This document shows, piece by piece, positions 25,274 through 34,110 of a stretch of DNA of 64,000 nucleotides. Below the pieces are notes generated by a model. That model was not told the origin of the DNA and did not search any database. It saw only the letters and a list, made by a program, of their open reading frames with translations. The stretch lies in NCBI RefSeq assembly GCF_003004785.1, contig NZ_PVZS01000012.1:1-64000 (forward strand). The letters run 5' to 3'. Origin of the DNA: Alsobacter soli (GTDB lineage: Bacteria > Pseudomonadota > Alphaproteobacteria > Rhizobiales > Beijerinckiaceae). Each line of letters opens with the position of its first letter. Positions within the stretch are counted from its first letter, which is position 1. Both the position numbers and the translations under genes were made by a program.

Positions 25274-25855
25274 TTGACACGCACCACCCGCCCTTACCGG
25301 CTCGAGCAGCTCGGCCGCCTCGGCTCCGCGCCCCAGCGGCCTGCGGCCGAGCCCCCGCGTCCCGCGGACCCAGTCGATGGCGCCGGGCACAGGGCGGCGG
25401 CGGCGGCCGTGGTCGAGGCCGGCGCAGGGCTCGGGAGGGCTTCGGCCGAGCTCACGGCCGTGATCAGCGACGTCGGGCGCGGCGTTCACGCCATCCTGGG
25501 CGTCTGCGAGGAGCTGGACGCCGCCATCCACCGCCTCCGGGCCGACGGGGCGCTCACCCAGGAAGCCGCCGAGCAACTCACGGAGCGGATCGTCCTGCTG
25601 TTCCAGGCCTGCGACTTCCAGGATCTCGCAGGCCAGCGCATCGCCAATGTGCGCGGGCTGCTCAACGAACTCGACCGGCGCATCACGACCTGGCGCTTCG
25701 GCGCCGGTCCTGCCGCGAAGGCCGCCCCCGAACCCGGCCGAGGCATCCCGGGCTGGGGCGGCAACTCCCAGGCGTCGGAGCTGGAGAACGGCCCGCGGCT
25801 GCAGTCGGACGCCGGACATCTCACCCAGGCCGAGGTGGATCGCCTGTTGACCTGA
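25274..25855 (+). CDS. orphan CheZ-like phosphatase
   Basis: About 193 residues if it starts at TTG 25274, which has AGGA at a normal distance; an ATG at 25133 in the same frame lacks a binding site and the added 47 residues look non-coding, so the start is uncertain. The core is helical (about 30-140): ERIVLLFQACDFQDLAGQRI contains a D-x3-Q motif (Asp117, Gln121) of the kind CheZ uses to position water for CheY-P hydrolysis. The C-terminal LTQAEVDRLLT resembles the CheY-docking tail of CheZ proteins. It sits alone between an L,D-transpeptidase and an acetyltransferase. A related protein is encoded next to cheY at 41736-42359. The function is inferred from motif only. Confidence 0.7.
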   Translation: MTRTTRPYRLEQLGRLGSAPQRPAAEPPRPADPVDGAGHRAAAAAVVEAGAGLGRASAELTAVISDVGRGVHAILGVCEELDAAIHRLRADGALTQEAAEQLTERIVLLFQACDFQDLAGQRIANVRGLLNELDRRITTWRFGAGPAAKAAPEPGRGIPGWGGNSQASELENGPRLQSDAGHLTQAEVDRLLT

Positions 25856-25924
25856 GGCCGGACCCTTCACGGGCGCGGCAAGGCGTGCCAAAAGGCCGCC
25901 AGTGTTGCGTATTCCCGGCTGACC

Positions 25925-26443
25925 ATGACTCCCCTCGACCCCGCCCTCCGCATCCGTCCCGCCGTCGACGCCGACGGCCCGGCCATGGCCGACCTGATCC
26001 GCGCCGTCTTCGCCGAATACGACGACTGCCCTTTCGTGCCGGAGGAATTCCCGGAGCTGGAGGCGCCCGCGACCCACTACGGGCCGCGCAAGGGCGGCGT
26101 CCTCTGGGTGGTGGAGCGCGAGGGGCCGGACGGCTCGCGCCGGATCGTCGGCTCCCTCGCGGTCACGCCTCACGCCGAACGCTACACGTTCGAGCTGTTC
26201 AAGGTCTATGTGGCTGCGGACGAGCGCGGGCAGGGCCTCTCGGCCCGCCTCCTGTGCGACGCCATGACCTACGCCCGGGAGCGGGGCGGGCGCAGGATGG
26301 TGCTCTGGAGCGACACGCGCTTCAAGCGGGGCCACGCCTTCTACCGCAAGCATGGCTTCCGCCAGCTGCCCGGCATCCGGGCGCTGCACGACGTGGGGCG
26401 CTCTTTCGAATACGCATTCGCGCGCGACATCGGGCAGGCCTAG
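25925..26443 (+). CDS. GNAT-family N-acetyltransferase
   Basis: A 172-residue single-domain GNAT acetyltransferase. Motif A with the acetyl-CoA pyrophosphate loop is visible at VYVAADERGQGLSARLLCDA (about residues 97-116), preceded by the beta strand RYTFELFKV and followed by GGRRMVLWSDTRFKRGHAFY and RKHGFRQLPG. The substrate cannot be predicted. Start ATG 25925. It is monocistronic in appearance, 69 bp after the CheZ-like gene and followed by the groES promoter region. Confidence 0.85.
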   Translation: MTPLDPALRIRPAVDADGPAMADLIRAVFAEYDDCPFVPEEFPELEAPATHYGPRKGGVLWVVEREGPDGSRRIVGSLAVTPHAERYTFELFKVYVAADERGQGLSARLLCDAMTYARERGGRRMVLWSDTRFKRGHAFYRKHGFRQLPGIRALHDVGRSFEYAFARDIGQA

Positions 26444-26658
26444 CCCCGGGGGGCTTTCGGCCCGCGCCCGTTCGGGGTAAAAGGCGACCCGCGCTCCCGC
26501 GGACAGGATCCGGGAAGACGCGACCAGCCGGTTGAGCGCCGGCGCGAGAGGCCGGAGCCGCGCATAGCGCGGCGCCACGCGACTGCGGGCGTTGTCCCGC
26601 CGGGTTAACCAACCCCCGACCAGACGAAAAAACTGCAAAGCTCCCGCTGCGCGCGTTC

Positions 26659-26686
26659 TTGACAGCCCGGACAGGGCTGCTTATCT
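26659..26686 (+). promoter_or_regulatory. groESL promoter
   Basis: A consensus -35 TTGACA (26659-26664) is followed after 16 bases by TTATCT (26681-26686), giving an expected start of transcription near 26693, just upstream of the CIRCE element. The CTTGAC context is also compatible with an RpoH-type -35. The 344-bp gap before groES holds only this promoter and CIRCE. Confidence 0.6.
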
Positions 26687-26700
26687 CCGCTTCACCCTGG

Positions 26701-26727
26701 CTGGCACTCACCGATTGAGAGTGCTAA
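26701..26727. promoter_or_regulatory. CIRCE element (HrcA operator)
   Basis: CTGGCACTC-N9-GAGTGCTAA matches the CIRCE consensus TTAGCACTC-N9-GAGTGCTAA with a perfect right arm and two mismatches at the outer end of the left arm. It lies just downstream of the groESL promoter, where HrcA would repress at normal temperature. The hrcA gene is not in the window. Confidence 0.9.
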
Positions 26728-26787
26728 CAGGCCATCGTTTCTTGCCAGCTTCAGCGCTTCGTGCGCGTCGCCAAGAGGAAGACACAC

Positions 26788-27075
26788 ATGAAGTTCCGTC
26801 CCCTGCACGACCGCGTCGTCGTCCGCCGCCTCGAGTCGGAGGAGAAGACCAAGGGCGGCATCATCATCCCCGACACCGCCAAGGAGAAGCCCCAGGAGGG
26901 CGAGGTCGTGGCGGTTGGCCCGGGCGCCCGGGACGAGAGCGGCAAGCTCGTCGCCCTCGACGTGAAGGCCGGCGACCGCGTCCTGTTCGGCAAGTGGTCG
27001 GGCACCGAGGTCAAGATCGACGGTCAGGACCTCCTGATCATGAAGGAGTCCGACATCATGGGCATCGTCGCCTGA
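26788..27075 (+). CDS. groES: co-chaperonin GroES
   Basis: The 95-residue GroES subunit, which caps the GroEL chamber as a heptamer. The whole sequence is canonical: [20 protein letters not shown] at the N-terminus, the mobile-loop region [19 protein letters not shown] (about 20-38), and [23 protein letters not shown] C-terminus. ATG 26788 is preceded by AAGAGGAAG; an in-frame start at 26761 is not needed. It is the first gene of groESL, controlled by the CIRCE element 61 bp upstream. Confidence 0.98.
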   Translation: MKFRPLHDRVVVRRLESEEKTKGGIIIPDTAKEKPQEGEVVAVGPGARDESGKLVALDVKAGDRVLFGKWSGTEVKIDGQDLLIMKESDIMGIVA

Positions 27076-27114
27076 TCGGACTTTCCCGCGCCTTCCCCTG
27101 ATTTCATCCAATAG

Positions 27115-28764
<1,650 letters not shown>

Positions 28765-28801
28765 GTCCAAAGCCGCTCGGGTCTCCGAGCTGATACGAGA
28801 A

Positions 28802-28826
28802 GGGCGGCCGCGAGGCCGCCCTTTTT
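28802..28826 (+). terminator. Rho-independent terminator of groESL
   Basis: GGGCGGCC-GCGA-GGCCGCCC is an 8-bp perfect GC stem followed immediately by TTTTT, 37 bases after the groEL stop. Confidence 0.93.
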
Positions 28827-28894
28827 GGTTTCAGGCAGGTTTTGAGGGGGAGAACCCCGACCCCAGCGCAGGCGCTCGGATCCGCATGCTCTAC

Positions 28895-28984
28895 GCCGCC
28901 CTTGCGAGGAGCGCAGCGACGAAGCAATCCATGAGAGGTCGGGCCTTTACCTTCCGGATCGCTGCGCTGCCCGCGCAATCACGG
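28895..28984. repeat. RPE-like palindromic element, family A copy 2 (degenerate)
   Basis: The left arm CTTGCGAGGAGCGCAGCGAC followed by GAAGCAATCC matches the family-A element at 14821. The right arm GGATCGCTGCGCTGCCCGCG followed by CAATCACGG is diverged. It lies in the groEL-HAD gap of about 400 bp, which contains only the terminator and repeats. Confidence 0.65.
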
Positions 28985-29013
28985 CAAGGAGGACGCGCGA
29001 TCGCGCGCAGCGC

Positions 29014-29174
29014 CACCCTCCCCTGGAGGGGGAGGGTCGGCCCGCAGGGCCGGGGTGGGGTGGCGGCGCCACAAACGCCAATCTCAACGAATTGAACGCG
29101 CCCTCGCCGGGCGCGCGTCACCCCACCCCGCCGGCCTTCGGCCGTCGACCCTCCCCCTCAAGGGGAGGGTTCAC
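29014..29174. repeat. inverted pair of GC-rich repeats, family D
   Basis: The left copy (29014-29062) contains ACCCTCCCCTGGAGGGGGAG, then GGTCGGCCCGCAGGGCCGGG and GTGGGGTGG. The right copy (29119-29174) is its inverted counterpart, with CACCCCACCCCGCCGGCC, TTCGGCCGTCGACC and CTCCCCCTCAAGGGGAGGGT. They are separated by 56 bp, and each copy is internally palindromic. The right copy overlaps the last codons of the HAD hydrolase gene. Repeats of this form are frequent in alphaproteobacterial genomes. Confidence 0.75.
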
Positions 29175-30049
29175 CACACCAGTTTGTCGATCGCTGCGGT
29201 CGGCCGCACCGTTGCGCCAGCCAGGAGCTTCGCAAGCCCCTCTTCGTGAAGCGGACGGTCCGCGATGCCGAGCTCGTGGGTGTGGATGCCGCGCGCCACG
29301 AACAGGGAGGAGCAGCCCAGCAGGTTGGCCCCGGCCACGTCCGTGCGCAGGGCGTCGCCGATGGCGAGGATGCGCTCCACCGGCGTGCGTTCCTTGCGGA
29401 TGGAGGCGGCGATGTCGCGCGCGGCCTTGTAGATCGGCGCATGCGGCTTGCCGGCGTAAAGGGTGGGGCCCCCGATGGCCTCATAGGCCTCGGCCAGCGC
29501 GCCGGCGCAGTAGATGAGGTCGCTGCCGCGCTCCACCACCAGGTCCGGGTTGGCGCACACGAACGGCAGGTCCCGCGCCTTGGCCTTGGCCAGAAGTTCC
29601 CGGTAGTCCGCCGGCGTCTCGGTCTCGTCGTCGATAAGGCCGGTGCACACCAGCAGCTCCGCCTCTTCCAGCGGCGCCTGCTTGGCTGACAAGCCCCGGA
29701 ACAGCGGCGCGTCCCGATCCGGGCCCAGCCAGTAGTAGGGCGCGCCCGCCCGCTCCTCCAGCATGGACCGGGTGACGTCGCCGGATGTCACCGCGCCGTC
29801 CCAGGCGGAACGGACGACCCCGAGCTGGTCGAGATGCGGCACGACGGACAGGGCAGGCCGCGGCGCGTTGGACACCAGCACCACCGTCCCGCCGCCTTCG
29901 CGGAAGCGCGTCAGCGCCTCGCCGGCGCCCGGATGGGCCCGCAGGCCGTCATGCAGCACGCCCCAAATGTCGCAGAGGATCAGGTCGAACTGGCCGATCC
30001 AGTCGCGCACGCCGTCGAGGATGGGGGGCAGGGCAGGGGACGCGTTCAT
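29171..30049 (-). CDS. HAD-superfamily class IIA hydrolase (TIGR01459-like)
   Basis: A 292-residue haloacid dehalogenase-type phosphatase. Motif I is FDLILCDIWGVLHDGL (about residues 20-35; nucleophile Asp in DIWGV), motif II is in VVLVSNAPRP, and the C-terminal motif III/IV region is ILAIGDALRTDVAGANLLG with a cap of NagD-like class IIA in between (PTLYAGKPHAPIYKAARD). Such proteins dephosphorylate sugar or nucleotide phosphates; the substrate is unknown. Its last codons overlap a GC-rich intergenic repeat that has extended into the coding end. Start ATG 30049. Confidence 0.88.
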   Translation of the reverse strand: MNASPALPPILDGVRDWIGQFDLILCDIWGVLHDGLRAHPGAGEALTRFREGGGTVVLVSNAPRPALSVVPHLDQLGVVRSAWDGAVTSGDVTRSMLEERAGAPYYWLGPDRDAPLFRGLSAKQAPLEEAELLVCTGLIDDETETPADYRELLAKAKARDLPFVCANPDLVVERGSDLIYCAGALAEAYEAIGGPTLYAGKPHAPIYKAARDIAASIRKERTPVERILAIGDALRTDVAGANLLGCSSLFVARGIHTHELGIADRPLHEEGLAKLLAGATVRPTAAIDKLVW

Positions 30050-30233
30050 GGCTCACCGGGCTGGCGCGGCGACGCCGCAGCAGGAACAGGGAAGGGGAGA
30101 TGCACGGGCGGTTACCGGCGCCCGTCCCCCGCGTCAAGTTTTCGAGGCGCGGCGGCATGGCCCATCTTGGCTTCGGCGGGCGTTTCGAACCATGCTGGCA
30201 GACTTGGCGGCGCGAGGAGGGAGACGCTGCACC

Positions 30234-31214
30234 ATGCGCATCGGCCTTTTCGCGGCCGCGATGAGCGCCATGGCGTCCGGCCAGGCGCAGGCCGAACTCC
30301 TGAAGCTGCACGCCCCTGTCGGCTGCCGGCTGGGCGAGACCTGCTTCGTCCAGAACTACGTCGACGACGACCCCGCGCCCGGCGCCGTGAAGGACTACCA
30401 GTGCGGCGCCCAGACCTATGACGGCCATGACGGGGTCGACTTCCGCCCCCCATCGCTAGCCGGGCCCGATGGGCCCACTCCCGTACTCGCCGCGGCGTCG
30501 GGCACGGTCCTGCGCGTGCGCGACGGCGTGGAGGACGTCTCGGTCAAGGCTCGGGGCCGAGAGGCGGTGGCTGGACAAGAGTGCGGCAACGGGGTGGTGA
30601 TCGACCACGGAGCCGGTTGGTCCACCCAATACTGTCATATGCTGAAAGGCAGCCTCGCCGTACGCCCAGGCGACAGGGTCGGCGCCGGACAGCGCCTCGG
30701 GTCCGTGGGGATGTCGGGACTGGCCGAGTTTCCGCACCTGCACCTGACCGTCCGGCAGGACGGCAGGCCCGTGGATCCCTTCGCGTATGGAGCGCCCGCC
30801 GGCAACTGCGGAGCGGGTCAGCCTCTCTGGGACGAGGCTGCTCGGAAAGGACTGGCCTATCGTCAGGACGCGCTGCTCAACGCAGGCTTCGCGGATGGCC
30901 CCGTGACGACTGACGGGCTCAATCTGGGCCAAGTCCGAACGCCCACTGCCGGGTCCGCCGCGCTCGTCGCCTATGTTCGGCTCATCGCGCTGCGCGAGGG
31001 CGACGCGCTCGATCTGCGCCTGATGGATCCCGCCGGCGCGACGATCGCCGAGCGGCAGGAGCCCTCCCTGGCGCGCAGCCAGGCCGAGCGCATGCTGTTC
31101 ATCGGCCGCAAGCGCCCGGAAGGCGGTTTCGCTCCCGGCGCCTGGACCGCCCGGTGTCGCGTGCTTCGAAACGGACAGGCGGTGCTGGACCGCACCTTCT
31201 CCATCACGCTCTGA
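30234..31214 (+). CDS. exported M23-family metallopeptidase
   Basis: A 326-residue LytM/M23 zinc peptidase, probably a peptidoglycan endopeptidase or a regulator of one. ATG 30234 is preceded by a strong GAGGAGG and gives a signal peptide (RIGLFAAAMSAMASGQAQA). The zinc-binding motifs are HDGVDF (H-x3-D) and, further on, FPHLHLTV (HxH), with HGAGWSTQYCHML in between. An extra C-terminal domain of about 120 residues follows the peptidase domain; it looks beta-rich (ARSQAERMLFIGRKRPEGGF) and is not identified. The frame continues upstream to 29763, antisense to the HAD gene, and is not coding. Confidence 0.88.
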   Translation: MRIGLFAAAMSAMASGQAQAELLKLHAPVGCRLGETCFVQNYVDDDPAPGAVKDYQCGAQTYDGHDGVDFRPPSLAGPDGPTPVLAAASGTVLRVRDGVEDVSVKARGREAVAGQECGNGVVIDHGAGWSTQYCHMLKGSLAVRPGDRVGAGQRLGSVGMSGLAEFPHLHLTVRQDGRPVDPFAYGAPAGNCGAGQPLWDEAARKGLAYRQDALLNAGFADGPVTTDGLNLGQVRTPTAGSAALVAYVRLIALREGDALDLRLMDPAGATIAERQEPSLARSQAERMLFIGRKRPEGGFAPGAWTARCRVLRNGQAVLDRTFSITL

Positions 31215-31315
31215 GGCCAGGCTCCGGGAAGCGTTCACCCTGGCGGGCGAAGAGGGTCGCGTCCCCGCGCGCCTCCTGCTATGTCGACCTGCCGCAATCC
31301 GCAGGACAGGGCTCA

Positions 31316-32437
31316 ATGGACCGCACGCCACAGGATCTGGCCGAAGCGCTCGTCGCGAGCTTCGGTGACGCCGGCTACGGCCGGGTCGAGCCGCCCGTGC
31401 TGCAGCCCGCCGACGTGTTCCTCGACCTGTCGGGCGAGGATATCCGCGCGCGCATGTTCGTGACGATGGACGCCGCCGGCCATGAGTGGGCGCTGCGGCC
31501 CGAATACACGATCCCCGTCGCCCGGGCCTACCTGGCCTCGCCCGGCGCGGCCGAGCCGGCCGCCCTTTCCTATGGCGGCCCCGTGTTCCGCCTGCGCGCC
31601 GGCGAGAGCGGGGAGTTCTGGCAGGCCGGCATCGAAAGCTATGGCCGCCCGGACGCGGAGGCCGCCGACGCCGAGGTCCTCGGGATTGCGGTCGAGGCGG
31701 TGAGCGCGCTCGGCCTGCGCAAGCCGGAGATCCGGCTGGGCGACGTCGGACTGTTCACGGCCCTCCTCGACGCGCTCGCGTTGCCCCCCGTCCGCGCCCG
31801 CCAGCTGCGCCGGGCCTACGCGCAGGGGCAACTCGCCGCCGCCCTCACGCAGGATTTCTCCGTCGCCAGCGCCGTGGGCGGCGAGCACGCCGGCCTCTTG
31901 CGCGCCGTGCAAGGACAGGACCCCAAGGCGGCGCGCGCCTTCGTGGAGGACGTGCTCAACATCGCGGGCATCTCGACGGTGGGCGGCCGCAGCGCCGCCG
32001 AAATCGCGGAGCGCTTCCTGGCCCGCGCCGAGGCGGACGCCGATGGCGGCGTCTCCGCCGAGGCCATCGCGGTGCTGAAGCGCTTCGCCGCGATCGCCGG
32101 CGACCCGGACGCAGCCTCGGCGCAGATTCGCAAGCTGGCGGGCGAGGCGGGCCTCGACATCGCCCCGGTGCTCGACAGCTTCGACGCCCGCACGGGCTTC
32201 ATCGCCGCTCGGGGCGTGGATGTGGGCGCAGTCGCCTTCTCGGCCGCCTTCGGACGCAACCTGGACTACTACACGGGCGTGGTCTTCGAGATCCGCGATG
32301 GCTCGAAGGCGGACGCCAAGCCCATCGTGGGCGGCGGCCGCTACGACCGCCTGCTTCAGACGCTCGGCGCGTCCCACCCCATCCCGGCCGTCGGCTGCTC
32401 CGTCTGGCTCGACCGTCTCGCAGGAGCGCTGGCATGA
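31316..32437 (+). CDS. hisZ: ATP phosphoribosyltransferase regulatory subunit HisZ
   Basis: A 373-residue HisZ, a HisRS-like paralogue that has lost aminoacylation and regulates HisG in the first step of histidine synthesis. HisRS-like motifs are seen at [35 protein letters not shown] (motif 2 region, about residues 82-100) and [17 protein letters not shown], with [18 protein letters not shown] near the C-terminus. ATG 31316 is favoured over a far upstream start at 31154. It overlaps hisG by 4 bp (ATGA). True HisRS is encoded separately at 40147-41637. Confidence 0.93.
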   Translation: MDRTPQDLAEALVASFGDAGYGRVEPPVLQPADVFLDLSGEDIRARMFVTMDAAGHEWALRPEYTIPVARAYLASPGAAEPAALSYGGPVFRLRAGESGEFWQAGIESYGRPDAEAADAEVLGIAVEAVSALGLRKPEIRLGDVGLFTALLDALALPPVRARQLRRAYAQGQLAAALTQDFSVASAVGGEHAGLLRAVQGQDPKAARAFVEDVLNIAGISTVGGRSAAEIAERFLARAEADADGGVSAEAIAVLKRFAAIAGDPDAASAQIRKLAGEAGLDIAPVLDSFDARTGFIAARGVDVGAVAFSAAFGRNLDYYTGVVFEIRDGSKADAKPIVGGGRYDRLLQTLGASHPIPAVGCSVWLDRLAGALA

Positions 32438-33411
32438 CCGACGCGCCGCTGATCCTCGCCGTTCCTTCCAAGGGCCGGCTGCAGGAGAACGCCTTCGCCT
32501 TCTTCAAGCGCGCCGGCCTGCCGCTGTCGCAGGGCCGCGGCGCCCGTGACTATCGGGGCGTCATCGCCGGCGTGCCGGACGTGGAGGTGCTGTTCCTCTC
32601 CGCTTCCGAGATCGCCCGCGAGCTCGCCGCCGGAGGCGCCCATCTCGGCATCACCGGTGAGGACCTGATCCGCGAATCCCTGCCGGACGCGGACGAGAAG
32701 CTGGAGCTGCTGACCCCGCTCGGCTTCGGCCACGCCAACGTGGTCGTTGCGGTGCCCCAGGCCTGGATCGACGTGCGCCGCATGGCGGACCTGGAGGACG
32801 TCGCCTCCGTGTTCCGCACGCGGCACGGCCACAAGATGCGCGTCGCCACCAAATACGTGAACCTGACGCGCGCCTTCTTCGCCCAGCATGGCGTCGCCGA
32901 CTACCGCATCGTGGAAAGCCTTGGCGCCACCGAGGGCGCGCCGGCCTCCGGCGCGGCGGAGCTCATCGTCGACATCACCACCACGGGCGCGACGCTCGCC
33001 GCCAACGCGCTCAAGGTCATCGACGACGGCGTGATGCTGAAGAGCGAGGCCAACCTGGTGGCCTCCACGCGCGCGCCCTGGAGCGAGCGCGCCCGCCGGG
33101 CCGTGCGCTCCATCCTCGCCCGCATCGCCGCGGAGGAGGAGGCCCGCACGACCCGCGAGGTCGCGGCCGCGCTGCCCCATGCGTCCGTCGGCTCAGCCGC
33201 CCTGGAGCCGTTCTCCGCCCGCTTGCTCCAGCGAGACGAAGCCTCGGGTCTGGTCACGCTCCAGTGCCCCGTGTCCCAGATCTTCGGCCTCTCCGAAGCC
33301 TTGGTGGCCCAGGGCGCGACCCGGGTGGCCGTGCGGCAGAACGAATACGTGTTCGCCGCCTCCAACCCGCTCATCGAAAAGCTTGAGTGCCGCATCGGCC
33401 CCGCGGCCTGA
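32434..33411 (+). CDS. hisG: ATP phosphoribosyltransferase HisG (with C-terminal extension)
   Basis: The 325-residue catalytic subunit that joins ATP and PRPP as the first step of histidine synthesis. It begins [19 protein letters not shown] and contains [18 protein letters not shown] and the PRPP-binding loop [19 protein letters not shown] (about residues 170-190). Beyond the catalytic core there is a tail of about 110 residues ending in [20 protein letters not shown], resembling the regulatory domain of long-form HisG enzymes. Finding this together with HisZ is unusual, because HisZ normally partners the short form. The genes are translationally coupled. Confidence 0.92.
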   Translation: MTDAPLILAVPSKGRLQENAFAFFKRAGLPLSQGRGARDYRGVIAGVPDVEVLFLSASEIARELAAGGAHLGITGEDLIRESLPDADEKLELLTPLGFGHANVVVAVPQAWIDVRRMADLEDVASVFRTRHGHKMRVATKYVNLTRAFFAQHGVADYRIVESLGATEGAPASGAAELIVDITTTGATLAANALKVIDDGVMLKSEANLVASTRAPWSERARRAVRSILARIAAEEEARTTREVAAALPHASVGSAALEPFSARLLQRDEASGLVTLQCPVSQIFGLSEALVAQGATRVAVRQNEYVFAASNPLIEKLECRIGPAA

Positions 33412-33527
33412 CCGGAAACGCGCGACCGCAAGGTCTCTCGGGGCCGCGCGTCGCGGCGTCGCGCGCCATTGCGGCGGCGCTTTCGGCTGACTATGCTCCG
33501 CCGCCATTCCATAGGGGACCCGTGACT

Positions 33528-34010
33528 ATGCTTCGCCGCTCGCACTCCGCCCGCCTCGCCGTCCTGGCCGCCGTCGCCGCCGTTGCGGGCGCCGGGCCCG
33601 CCCTGGCGCAGCACAAGGCGACTGCAAGGCCGGAGGCGCCGCAGCAAGGCGGGGTCGTCGTCCCCAAGCCCCAGAAGGTCTTCCCCACCAACGTCCAGTG
33701 GACGCTCTACAGCATGGGCGGACGCACCTTCAACACCGGCGAGCGGCCCTCCATCATGCTGGACGGCCAGTTCCGCGCCCGCGGATTCGGCGGCTGCAAC
33801 AACTTCTCGGCGACTGCCTATCCGCTTCAGGCCCAGCACTTCGCCGTGGGGCCGATCGCCGCCACCAAGAAGGCCTGCGAGAAGGGCGTCATGGAGACGG
33901 AAAAGGCCTTCCTGGTCGCCTTCCGCACCGCCCAGACCTGGGACGTCAAGGACGGCTACCTGATCATCCAGAGCGCCCACGGCGAACTGAAGTTCCAGCG
34001 CTCCATCTGA
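33528..34010 (+). CDS. exported META-domain (HslJ-like) protein
   Basis: A 160-residue secreted protein with a signal peptide (LRRSHSARLAVLAAVAAVAG, cleaved after ALA) and a META/HslJ domain from about residue 48: NVQWTLYSMGG, the GFGGCNNFSATAYPL signature, and FAVGPIAATKKACEKGVMET. The GGCNxxxG-like turn and the Cys pair are typical of HslJ proteins linked to heat shock or novobiocin tolerance, whose biochemical role is unclear. ATG 33528 is used; a GTG 6 bases earlier is possible. It is separate from hisG by 116 bp and followed by a palindromic repeat. Confidence 0.85.
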   Translation: MLRRSHSARLAVLAAVAAVAGAGPALAQHKATARPEAPQQGGVVVPKPQKVFPTNVQWTLYSMGGRTFNTGERPSIMLDGQFRARGFGGCNNFSATAYPLQAQHFAVGPIAATKKACEKGVMETEKAFLVAFRTAQTWDVKDGYLIIQSAHGELKFQRSI

Positions 34011-34015
34011 ACCTG

Positions 34016-34097
34016 CCGTCATAGGAGCGCAGCGACGAAGCGATCCAGGCCAAACGGGCCGCCCTCCTGGATCGCTTCGCCGCGCTCGCGATGACGG
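34016..34097. repeat. RPE-like palindromic element, family A copy 3
   Basis: Left arm CCGTCATAGGAGCGCAGCGA followed by CGAAGCGATCCAGG, right arm CCTGGATCGCTTCGCCGCGC followed by TCGCGATGACGG, separated by 18 bases. It begins 6 bp after the META gene stop and ends 14 bp before the convergent ABC transporter stop, so it could act as a two-way hairpin. Confidence 0.75.
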
Positions 34098-34110
34098 AGC
34101 GCGCGGCCCG

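Noticed and set aside
29763..30233. N-terminal extension of the M23 peptidase frame
   Set aside because: It lies antisense to the HAD gene, lacks a signal peptide and would bury the clear signal peptide that starts at 30234 behind a strong GAGGAGG site.
33492..33548. Two similar ACTATGCTYCGCCGC segments at the start of the META gene
   Set aside because: They look like a small imperfect duplication around the start codon, but only the second has the signal peptide in frame; no function is evident.
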